NCBI GenBank assembly: GCA_031286005.1
Contig: JAITVC010000270.1
Location: 1 to 5,680, forward strand
Source: Bacteroidales bacterium
Lineage (GTDB): Bacteria; Bacteroidota; Bacteroidia; Bacteroidales; P3
Length of the DNA: 5,680 bases
Reading direction: 5' to 3'
The notes under the pieces were generated by a model. The model saw only the letters and a program-made list of their open reading frames with translations. It did not search any database and was not told the origin of the DNA. The translations under genes were made by a program, and so were the position numbers. The first letter of the stretch is position 1; each line of letters starts with the position of its first letter. Below, piece after piece: positions 1-5,680 of this stretch.

Positions 1-395
1 CTCATACCATTGAGGAAAAAGCGCAATCTTATTTCAAAGCACCGTCGGGAATACCAATGATTCAACATAGTTTGATTGCGTTGTTGGAATTGGTAAAACG
101 AGGTGTGTTTTCGCTGGAAACAGTTGTGAAATTGATGGCGCACCAGCCGGCCATCGTGTTTGGTATCGAGAAACGTGGATTTATTCGCGAAGGCTATTTT
201 GCGGACTTGGTTGTTGTGGATATGAATAGTTCGCAAACCGTTGACCGGTCTAATATATTTTACCATTGCGGATGGTCGCCGTTGGAAGGCCATACGTTTC
301 ATTCAAAAATTATTCGTACCTTTGTAAACGGAAATACTGTTTATCAAGATTTGAAAACTCCACAATTTACTCATTTTACATCGCATCAATTATGA
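1..395 (+). CDS. pyrC: Dihydroorotase, C-terminal part (5' end outside window)
   Basis: This is the C-terminal 130 residues of a dihydroorotase, the cytoplasmic zinc amidohydrolase that interconverts N-carbamoyl-aspartate and dihydroorotate in pyrimidine synthesis. Codons are read from base 3; the frame is open to the left edge, so the ATG at base 57 is an internal Met. The first visible residues, HTIEEK, match the end of the family's DHAPHTxEEK segment, so the catalytic Asp should lie just outside the window. Next comes APSGIPMIQHSL, the conserved APSGxPxxQ block near the substrate pocket. The tail has the usual amidohydrolase ending: a GYFADLVVVD strand and FVNGNTVY. The stop overlaps the next start (ATGA), implying translational coupling. 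Metal-binding residues are not visible, so an inactive dihydroorotase-like paralogue cannot be excluded, but the visible motifs favour a true enzyme. Confidence 0.9.
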   Translation, partial: HTIEEKAQSYFKAPSGIPMIQHSLIALLELVKRGVFSLETVVKLMAHQPAIVFGIEKRGFIREGYFADLVVVDMNSSQTVDRSNIFYHCGWSPLEGHTFHSKIIRTFVNGNTVYQDLKTPQFTHFTSHQL

Positions 396-781
396 AAATT
401 CACTTTATTCTTGTGCTCTTTGCCGGTTTGACTCTGACCAATTGTTCGTCGAAACCTGCCAAGCCTCAACCCTTTCTGAAAGAAAAACAAATGGTGGAAT
501 TACTCACCGACATGCACATGGCCGAAGCGATGTTGCAACAGAAACAAAGCCGTGTATCGAATATGGATTCCACACGTTTATATGCCAATTCGATGTATAG
601 TAAATTATTTGAAGAATACGGCTTGAATAAGACATCATTTGAAGCGAATATGGCGTATTACACGTATTATTCCAGAGAATTGGAAAAAATCTATACGGAA
701 GTAGACAACCGTTTGAGAACTTTGGATAGTTTGGCCAACCTTGAAGGGAAAATTCAGATTGAACCGGCCTCAATTAAATAA
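392..781 (+). CDS. Small lipoprotein, DUF4296-like
   Basis: This encodes a 129-residue predicted lipoprotein of unknown function. The start at 392 is chosen because it begins a signal peptide (MKIHFILVLFAGLTLTNC) and overlaps the pyrC stop as ATGA; the frame is open upstream to an ATG at 266, but that would place the signal peptide internally and overlap pyrC by 130 bases. The lipobox is L-T-N-C with Cys18 as the lipidated residue; Asn at -1 is less usual than Gly, Ala or Ser. The mature part is predicted to be mostly helical: a block with MVELLTDMHMAEAML (about residues 35-50), then a Tyr-rich helical stretch with YSKLFEEYGL and YYTYYSRELEKIY. This layout and its place behind dihydroorotase fit the DUF4296 family, as I recall it from Bacteroidota. 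The residues after Cys18 (SSKPAKPQPF) lack an acidic surface-export signal, so a periplasm-facing location is more likely. Function is unknown. Confidence 0.8.
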   Translation: MKIHFILVLFAGLTLTNCSSKPAKPQPFLKEKQMVELLTDMHMAEAMLQQKQSRVSNMDSTRLYANSMYSKLFEEYGLNKTSFEANMAYYTYYSRELEKIYTEVDNRLRTLDSLANLEGKIQIEPASIK

Positions 782-794
782 ATAGTTATTCGTT

Positions 795-1823
795 ATGAAA
801 GGTTTTGCCAGCGACAATTATTCGGGCGTTCATCCTCAAATTTTGAAAGCCCTTTCGGATGTAAATGTAGACCATGCTACGGCTTATGGCGGCGATGTTT
901 ACACGGAAAAAGCCATCAAGCAGTTCAAAGACCTGCTTGGCAATTCGGTTGAAGTGTATTTCACCTTCATCGGAACGGCGGCCAATGTACTTGGCTTAAA
1001 GGCTTTGACACAATCTTACAATGCCGTGATTTGTGCCGAAACAGCGCATATCCATGTGGATGAATGCGGGGCGCCGGAACGTTTAACCGGTTGCCAATTA
1101 TTGACGGTTCCTACCAAAGATGGTAAACTGCGAGTGTCTGATTTGGACAAGTTTCAATCGTTAGTCGGGTTTGAGCATCATGTTCAACCCAAAGTGATTT
1201 CGATTTCACAAACCACTGAGTTGGGAACGCTTTACAGTCTTGATGAAATCAAGGCTTTGGCGGATTATGCCCATGCCCATGCGATGTATTTACATGTTGA
1301 TGGTGCGCGCATTGCCAATGCTGCTGCGGCCTTAAATATGCCGGTGAAAGCGTTTACGTTTGATTGCGGTGTGGATGTGCTATCGTTTGGCGGAACAAAA
1401 AACGGCATGATGTATGGCGAAGCGATTGTGTTTGCCAATGCCTCACTCTGTGAGAATTTCCAATACATTCGCAAACAGAATATGCAATTAGCATCTAAGA
1501 TGCGTTATATCTCGGCCCAATTTTCGGCTTATCTGACCGATGATTTGTATTTGCAAACGGCTCGTCAAGCCAATGCGATGGGGCAACTGCTGGTTAAGAG
1601 ATTAGAATCTATTCTTCAAATTGAAATCACCCAAAAAGCTGCAGCAAATGCGGTATTTGCCAAATTACCGAAAGCGATTATTCAGCCGTTGCAAGACGAA
1701 TACTTTTTCTATGAATGGGACGAGCAAAATCATGAAGTGCGCTGGATGTGTTCATGGGATACCACCGAAACGGAAATTGAAAATTTTGTAGCCTTAATTC
1801 AAAACTTATTAAAAACGATATAA
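795..1823 (+). CDS. ltaE: Low-specificity L-threonine aldolase (PLP-dependent)
   Basis: This is a 342-residue fold-type I PLP enzyme of the beta-eliminating lyase/threonine aldolase family, expected to cleave L-threonine and L-allo-threonine to glycine and acetaldehyde in the cytoplasm. Landmarks are in family order: the N-terminal SDNYSGVHP segment (residues 6-14); GTAAN (60-64), the phosphate-binding loop; His85 in AHIHVDECGAPE, matching the histidine stacked on the cofactor; Asp169 and Arg172 in HVDGARI, which contact the pyridine nitrogen and PLP; Lys202 in SFGGTKNG, the Schiff-base lysine; and Arg316 in VRWMCSWDT, the probable substrate-carboxylate arginine. Length matches the usual 330-350 residues and no key residue is missing. 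The start lies 13 bases after the lipoprotein stop in an A/T-rich leader without a Shine-Dalgarno sequence. The stop abuts the clpX ATG. A different beta-elimination or aldolase substrate is possible; the fold and cofactor are secure. Confidence 0.92.
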   Translation: MKGFASDNYSGVHPQILKALSDVNVDHATAYGGDVYTEKAIKQFKDLLGNSVEVYFTFIGTAANVLGLKALTQSYNAVICAETAHIHVDECGAPERLTGCQLLTVPTKDGKLRVSDLDKFQSLVGFEHHVQPKVISISQTTELGTLYSLDEIKALADYAHAHAMYLHVDGARIANAAAALNMPVKAFTFDCGVDVLSFGGTKNGMMYGEAIVFANASLCENFQYIRKQNMQLASKMRYISAQFSAYLTDDLYLQTARQANAMGQLLVKRLESILQIEITQKAAANAVFAKLPKAIIQPLQDEYFFYEWDEQNHEVRWMCSWDTTETEIENFVALIQNLLKTI

Positions 1824-3068
1824 ATGTCCAAATCCGAAAAGAAAGAAAATAAATGTTCATTTTGTGGAACGTCCGAAAATAAAGCTAAATTATTTTATGG
1901 AGAAAATGCTTTTATTTGTGAGCATTGTATTGCCCTCGGACAAAAATTAATTGAAGACCAAGGCAAACAGAGAGAGATTGATAAATTAGCGCCGATTGAC
2001 ATTAAAAAACCGGTTGAAATCAAAGCGTTTTTAGATCAATACGTGATTGGTCAGGATGACGCCAAGCGCACGCTGGCCGTTGCGGTATACAACCATTTCA
2101 AACGGATTACCTATAAAAAGCAGGATGAATTGAATGATGTGGAAATTGAAAAATCCAATATCATTATGGTGGGCGCCACCGGAACGGGTAAAACGCTTAT
2201 GGCTCGCACGATTGCGAAAATGTTGAATGTGCCGTTTTGCATTGCCGACGCAACCGTTTTGACCGAAGCAGGCTATGTAGGCGAAGATGTTGAAAATATT
2301 TTAACCAAACTGTTGCAAGCCGCCGATTATAATATAGCTGCGGCCGAACGTGGGATTGTGTTTATTGATGAAATCGACAAAATTGCTCGAAAAAGCGATA
2401 ATCCATCCCTTACACGTGATGTGTCGGGGGAAGGTGTTCAGCAAGCGCTTCTCAAACTTTTGGAAGGTGCGCAAGTAAATGTTCCGCCACAAGGTGGGCG
2501 GAAACATCCAGACCAAAAAATGATTTCGATTAATACGAAGAATATTTTGTTCATCGCAGGCGGTGCGTTCGACGGTATTGAAGCTCGAATTGCTTCACGG
2601 CTGAACACAAATACGATTGGTTTTTCAAATCCACATTCGGATCAAGTGGACAAAAACAATCTTATTAAATATGTGTCTCCGCAAGATTTGAGAAGTTTTG
2701 GATTAATTCCCGAAATTATCGGCCGTTTCCCGGTTGTAGCCAGTTTGAGCACGTTAGATGCAAAGGCTTTACGCCGTATTTTGGTTGAGCCGAAAGATGC
2801 GTTGGTACGCCAGTATGTTAAATTATTGGAGATAGACGGGATTCATTTGATTTTTGAAGATGATGCCTTAGATTTTGTCGTGGATAAAGCCATCGAATTT
2901 AAACTCGGTGCACGTGGTTTGCGTTCGATTTTAGAAGCTATTATGACGGATGTGATGTTTGATGTGCCTTCGTGGGAAAAGAAAGATGACCACAAGTTTG
3001 TTATTACGGCACATTACGCCCAAGAACAACTTTCGAGCAGAGTGCTCCAACAACTTAAATCTGCATAA
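1824..3068 (+). CDS. clpX: ATP-dependent Clp protease ATP-binding subunit ClpX
   Basis: This is complete ClpX (414 residues), the AAA+ hexameric unfoldase that feeds tagged substrates to ClpP. The N-terminal zinc-binding domain has Cys11, Cys14, Cys32 and Cys35. The AAA+ core shows Walker A GATGTGKT (117-124), pore-1 loop GYVGED (150-155), Walker [10 protein letters not shown] (178-186), the RKH pore loop (226-228), an arginine-finger candidate Arg301 in IIGRFP, and sensor-2 GARGLR (362-367). IGF (265-267) is the ClpP-docking tripeptide, so this copy should work with ClpP rather than as a stand-alone remodeller. Walker A has Ala where ClpX usually has Pro (GPTGxGKT); the Lys and Thr that bind nucleotide are intact. 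The ATG follows the aldolase stop with no gap and no Shine-Dalgarno sequence. clpP is not seen on either side. No clear terminator hairpin follows the stop. Confidence 0.98.
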   Translation: MSKSEKKENKCSFCGTSENKAKLFYGENAFICEHCIALGQKLIEDQGKQREIDKLAPIDIKKPVEIKAFLDQYVIGQDDAKRTLAVAVYNHFKRITYKKQDELNDVEIEKSNIIMVGATGTGKTLMARTIAKMLNVPFCIADATVLTEAGYVGEDVENILTKLLQAADYNIAAAERGIVFIDEIDKIARKSDNPSLTRDVSGEGVQQALLKLLEGAQVNVPPQGGRKHPDQKMISINTKNILFIAGGAFDGIEARIASRLNTNTIGFSNPHSDQVDKNNLIKYVSPQDLRSFGLIPEIIGRFPVVASLSTLDAKALRRILVEPKDALVRQYVKLLEIDGIHLIFEDDALDFVVDKAIEFKLGARGLRSILEAIMTDVMFDVPSWEKKDDHKFVITAHYAQEQLSSRVLQQLKSA

Positions 3069-3075
3069 AAATGCG

Positions 3076-3102
3076 TTGTTTCAAAAAAAAATCGTATCTT
3101 TG
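3076..3102 (+). promoter_or_regulatory. Bacteroidota-type promoter (TTG ... TAnnTTTG)
   Basis: The 53-base gap between clpX and the secreted-protein gene contains TATCTTTG at 3095-3102, an exact match to the TAnnTTTG -7 box used by the primary sigma factor of Bacteroidota. A candidate upstream TTG lies at 3076-3078, separated by 16 bases including a run of nine A. The usual separation is a little longer, so the upstream element is less certain than the -7 box. Transcription would begin around 3108-3110, leaving a leader of only about 12-14 bases before the ATG at 3122. It would let the downstream gene be transcribed apart from the clpX unit. Confidence 0.6.
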
Positions 3103-3121
3103 CGAAATCTTATCTTAATGA

Positions 3122-4549
3122 ATGCTTAAATTTAGGTGCATCATATTACTTTTTGGCGTTATGTTCGTCTCCGGTTTGCTGAAAGCCGAACATGATTCGT
3201 TGTCAGCACCTAATTTTGCACCACCACCACCGGTAAGTTTTGAATTTGAGAACTATGTTGTTTGTGCCGACGAGGAAGTGAAGTTGAAGCCAAAAGTATC
3301 CTCTACACTCACGCCGACACGGTATGTATGGACAACCTCAATGACGATAGTTGGTGCGAATAATGTAGAGGAAATTACAGTCACGGCAACTACGCAGCAG
3401 TCTTTTGATGTTTCGATTTCAGTATATGATGCAAGTGATGCGCTCATTGGAAATGCTACGACTACGGTTATCGTAACCCGTCGACCTCAAGAGCCGTTGA
3501 TTCCCATTAATGATACCGTTTGTTCGAATAGAGAATCGTCATTGAGTATTCGCACAAATGAACCATGTTCCTTTCTATGGAAGAATAACGGCATATCGTC
3601 GGATCCGAGTTGGATAGCTGGCGAAGACGAGGATAAGATTGCTGTTTATCCGCCTGTTTATGAGTATCAGACAGAAGAAGGGGAGTATTATTATCTGGCA
3701 CAGGTGTCGCTTCAACCTCTGAACAATATTCAGTATTCCAACACTTGTTTTTCGGAAGTAACGGCCAAGGTTAAAGTTGGCGATGCTCCACGATTTAGTT
3801 TTACCGCAAATGATACGATGATTTGTCAGCGTGATACCGTACAATTGATTGTTGGCGATGCGAGTGATATTGTTTGGAAAAATCCCGACACAGCAAATTC
3901 GCAAACAGAAATTGGCTATGTGATAGATGAAATTAGGGATTTCACTTTTGAGGTAGAGGCCAACGATAGTAGGGGATGCCGGGGCGTGAAAACGCTTACC
4001 GTTCATGGTCAGCCCAAGCCCGAAGCTGTTGATATTTTATTGGATGGTGCGTTGTCGACAGACGATACCATTTGTCGTGGAGCTACTGTTACCTTATCGG
4101 TTGAATCGCCGGATGGGCTTAGTTACTCGTGGGATTATTTATCCATGACAACTCCAGAGATTGAAGTTGTGCCCCGCAATATCCAAACCTACACGGTAAC
4201 AGTTTTCGGAGAGCCTAATCAGCAAGGCTGTTTTGTAACGGCCAGCAAAACGTTGGAAGTGAAAAATTGTGATATAGTCTATTTCCCATCCGCCATCAGT
4301 TTGTCGTCTCAAATTTCTCAAAATAGAATCTTTAAACCTATCGGTATTCCCAATAGTTTCAACGAATATCATTTGGCCATTTTCAACCGATGGGGACAAT
4401 TATTGTTTGAGTCCAATGATTTCAACCTTGGCTGGAATGGTACACATCAAGGCGAAAACGTTCGTCCTGGTGTATATGTGTATTATTTCCGATTGTCCAA
4501 CCGGCAGGATAGCTGGGAAAAGCGAGGAACCGTAACAGTTGTTGATTAG
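3122..4549 (+). CDS. Secreted Ig/PKD-like repeat protein with T9SS type B sorting domain
   Basis: This 475-residue exported protein is probably a cell-surface or secreted type IX secretion cargo. The start is fixed by an in-frame TGA immediately before the ATG. Residues 1-22 form a Sec signal peptide (hydrophobic IILLFGVMFVSGLL, likely cleavage after KA), followed by a PPPP tract at 34-37. Four related beta-rich repeats begin near Cys48, Cys134, Cys235 and Cys318, the last three with the lead DTVC, DTMIC or DTIC; each has a Trp 17-22 residues later (70, 153, 252, 337). Repeats 2-4 end in a Cys plus a V-rich strand. From about 383 the tail matches the gliding-motility-associated/CHU C-terminal domain: YFPSAIS, FKPIG, LAIFNRWGQLLFES, GWNGTHQGE, RPGVYVYYF, GTVTVVD. 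The common PNGDGxND segment is replaced. There is no enzyme motif; a binding, adhesive or structural role is an inference. Confidence 0.88.
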   Translation: MLKFRCIILLFGVMFVSGLLKAEHDSLSAPNFAPPPPVSFEFENYVVCADEEVKLKPKVSSTLTPTRYVWTTSMTIVGANNVEEITVTATTQQSFDVSISVYDASDALIGNATTTVIVTRRPQEPLIPINDTVCSNRESSLSIRTNEPCSFLWKNNGISSDPSWIAGEDEDKIAVYPPVYEYQTEEGEYYYLAQVSLQPLNNIQYSNTCFSEVTAKVKVGDAPRFSFTANDTMICQRDTVQLIVGDASDIVWKNPDTANSQTEIGYVIDEIRDFTFEVEANDSRGCRGVKTLTVHGQPKPEAVDILLDGALSTDDTICRGATVTLSVESPDGLSYSWDYLSMTTPEIEVVPRNIQTYTVTVFGEPNQQGCFVTASKTLEVKNCDIVYFPSAISLSSQISQNRIFKPIGIPNSFNEYHLAIFNRWGQLLFESNDFNLGWNGTHQGENVRPGVYVYYFRLSNRQDSWEKRGTVTVVD

Positions 4550-4553
4550 AAAA

Positions 4554-4597
4554 TAGTGAATAGTTATTAGTGATTAATTTTTCACTATTCACTAATA
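4554..4597. terminator. Inverted repeat / likely terminator between convergent genes
   Basis: A perfect 11-bp inverted repeat has arms at 4554-4564 (TAGTGAATAGT) and 4584-4594 (ACTATTCACTA) with a 19-base loop. A second 9-bp pairing (4565-4573 with 4589-4597) and an inner 6-bp pairing (4568-4573 with 4582-4587) are possible. The element is built from a 7-base unit: TAGTGAA at 4554, TAGTGAT at 4568, and TTCACTA at 4581 and again at 4588. Read on the minus strand, the stem is followed by UUUUCUAA, fitting a terminator for the ABC-F gene. On the plus strand no U-run follows, so termination of the secreted-protein transcript is less certain. Stems are A/T-rich and individually weak. Confidence 0.55.
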
Positions 4598-5680
4598 GAC
4601 AGTTTCTCCCACTCATTCATAGCTTTGTCAATCTTTTCTTTCAGTTTGTTGTAATCCACAAAAACTTGGCTGTTTGTGATATTCGCAGGATTGGCTAAAA
4701 GCGTATCCATTTCGGCTTTTTTCTTTTCCAACTGTTCTATTTCGGCTTCGAGTTTTTCGATTTGATTTTGACGGCGGCGTTGTTCACGTTCCTGCTCTTT
4801 CTTTTTTTGGCGGTCTTGTTCGTTGGATGTTTCCTTTGCCGCACTATTTACAGGCTTCTCGGATACCGCTTTGCGATTTAATTCAGTTAGGTTTTCGATA
4901 TTCCGCGATTCCAGAAATTCATAAATATCGCCAATGTGCATCTTAACTTTCCGGTCTTTAAACTCGTAAACTTTTTCGGTTAAACCTTGTAAGAAATCAC
5001 GGTCGTGCGAAACCAAAATCATAGCCCCATCGTATTTCAACAGCGCCATTTTCAGCACATCTTTCGAGCGCATATCCAAGTGGTTGGTAGGTTCATCCAA
5101 AATGAGTAAATTCACCGGCGTAAGCAATAGTTTTGCCAAAGCCAAACGCATTTTCTCGCCGCCCGAAAGTACTTTTACTTTCTTATCAATATCTTCGCCC
5201 CCAAACAAAAAGCTGCCCAAGATATTGCGGATCTTTGGCCGAATATCCCCAACAGCAATATCATCTATCGTTTGAAACACGGTTTTTTCGCCATCCAACA
5301 AGGCTGCTTGATTTTGCGCAAAGTAGCCCACTTGCACTTGATGTCCCAAGCGTGCCATGCCGTCAAACTCCAATTCGCCCATGATGATTTTAGACAAGGT
5401 GGACTTCCCCTCGCCGTTTTTGCCCACAAACGCAACTTTTTCGCCCCGTTCAAGCATCAAACTAATGTCGTCCAAAACCAACTTGTCGCCATATTTCTTG
5501 ACCACATTTTGCACTTCAACCACAACCTTTCCCGAATGTGGCGCAGGCGGAAACTTAAAGTGCATCACCGATGTGTCAATGCCGTCAATTTCTATACGCT
5601 CTATCTTATCCAACAGTTTAATCCGGGATTGCGCTTGTTTGGCTTTCGTCGCTTTGGCCCGAAATCGCTCAACAAACCGC
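4585..5680 (-). CDS. ABC-F family ATPase, C-terminal part (5' end outside window)
   Basis: This is the C-terminal 364 residues of a soluble ABC-F protein, a twin-ATPase family that acts on ribosomes rather than in membrane transport. The frame is open to the right edge (first full codon ends at 5679), so the gene starts outside the window; a TTG at 5613 is internal. Visible residue 1 onward is the end of the interdomain linker (RFRAKATKAKQAQSRIK), the P-site-directed arm of the family. The second ABC domain follows: Walker A GKNGEGKS (86-93), Q-loop in GYFAQNQ, signature LSGGE (171-175), Walker B LLILDEPTNHLD with catalytic Glu196, and H-loop His225 in VSHDRDF. A charged coiled-coil tail (about 285-325) rich in Lys, Glu, Arg and Gln closes the protein. 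The linker and tail resemble the YheS/Uup-type branch rather than EttA. No transmembrane segments are seen. The last codons and stop lie in the inverted repeat. Resistance-type ABC-F cannot be ruled out. Confidence 0.93.
   Translation of the reverse strand, partial: RFVERFRAKATKAKQAQSRIKLLDKIERIEIDGIDTSVMHFKFPPAPHSGKVVVEVQNVVKKYGDKLVLDDISLMLERGEKVAFVGKNGEGKSTLSKIIMGELEFDGMARLGHQVQVGYFAQNQAALLDGEKTVFQTIDDIAVGDIRPKIRNILGSFLFGGEDIDKKVKVLSGGEKMRLALAKLLLTPVNLLILDEPTNHLDMRSKDVLKMALLKYDGAMILVSHDRDFLQGLTEKVYEFKDRKVKMHIGDIYEFLESRNIENLTELNRKAVSEKPVNSAAKETSNEQDRQKKKEQEREQRRRQNQIEKLEAEIEQLEKKKAEMDTLLANPANITNSQVFVDYNKLKEKIDKAMNEWEKLSISE

Noticed and set aside
266..391. Upstream in-frame extension of the lipoprotein gene from an ATG at 266
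   Set aside because: It lies wholly inside the pyrC coding region in another frame and would bury the signal peptide and lipobox; the ATG at 392 gives a normal lipoprotein start.
1355..1362. TACGTTTG match to the Bacteroidota -7 promoter box inside the threonine aldolase gene
   Set aside because: It is a coding-region match far from any start with no clear -33 partner; such 6-of-8 defined matches occur by chance.
3118..3129. ATG at 3118 as a start for the secreted-protein gene or a leader peptide
   Set aside because: It is in a different frame and hits a stop after three codons; it is too short to support a regulatory leader peptide.
3221..3232. Idea that the PPPP tract in the secreted protein is functionally linked to the neighbouring ABC-F gene, since some ABC-F proteins relieve ribosome stalling
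   Set aside because: Four prolines in a linker are common and ABC-F proteins act genome-wide; the genes are convergent and separately transcribed, so proximity is not evidence of a link.
3575..4006. Minus-strand open frame of 143 codons opposite the secreted-protein gene
   Set aside because: The opposite strand encodes a coherent protein with signal peptide, repeats and sorting domain; the antisense translation shows no recognisable motif and no promoter-like signal.
4139..4399. Minus-strand open frame of 86 codons opposite the sorting-domain region
   Set aside because: It is a shadow of the strongly matched T9SS C-terminal domain on the plus strand and has no features of its own.
5084..5384. 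Two overlapping plus-strand open frames opposite the ABC-F ATPase domain
   Set aside because: They are antisense to the Walker A, signature and Walker B coding sequence of ABC-F; their translations are low-complexity and unrecognised.
5611..5613. TTG at 5613 as the start of the ABC-F gene
   Set aside because: The frame continues upstream to the window edge with conserved linker residues (RFRAKATKAKQAQSRIK), so the TTG is an internal Leu codon.

Overview
This window looks like chromosomal core sequence from a member of the Bacteroidota, probably of the Bacteroidales type. The evidence is: a secreted protein with a type IX secretion (T9SS) type B C-terminal domain; a DUF4296-like lipoprotein directly behind a dihydroorotase gene; a promoter-like TAnnTTTG box; starts without Shine-Dalgarno sequences in A/T-rich leaders; and moderate G+C. 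I see no tRNA, rRNA, CRISPR array, transposase, integrase or attachment site.

Layout. Bases 1-3068 hold four tightly packed plus-strand genes: the 3' end of a dihydroorotase gene (pyrC), a small lipoprotein overlapping it by 4 bases (ATGA), a PLP-dependent low-specificity L-threonine aldolase, and clpX, whose ATG directly follows the aldolase stop. The spacing (overlap, 13 bases, 0 bases) suggests one transcription unit. A 53-base gap with a Bacteroidota-type promoter box then precedes a 475-residue exported protein made of about four Ig/PKD-like repeats and a T9SS sorting domain. Facing it on the minus strand is the C-terminal two thirds or so of an ABC-F ATPase whose 5' part lies beyond the right edge. 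The two convergent genes are separated by 35 bases, within a short A/T-rich inverted repeat that can act as a terminator and that also contains the ABC-F stop codon.

Function. The genes are mostly housekeeping: pyrimidine synthesis, amino-acid metabolism, regulated proteolysis and a translation-associated ATPase. The T9SS cargo is the most lineage-specific element. I found no convincing undescribed multi-gene system. The points worth a second look are modest: the atypical sorting domain and cysteine pattern of the secreted protein, the two-way repeat at the convergent junction, the Walker A variant in ClpX, and clpX sitting behind a threonine aldolase rather than clpP.
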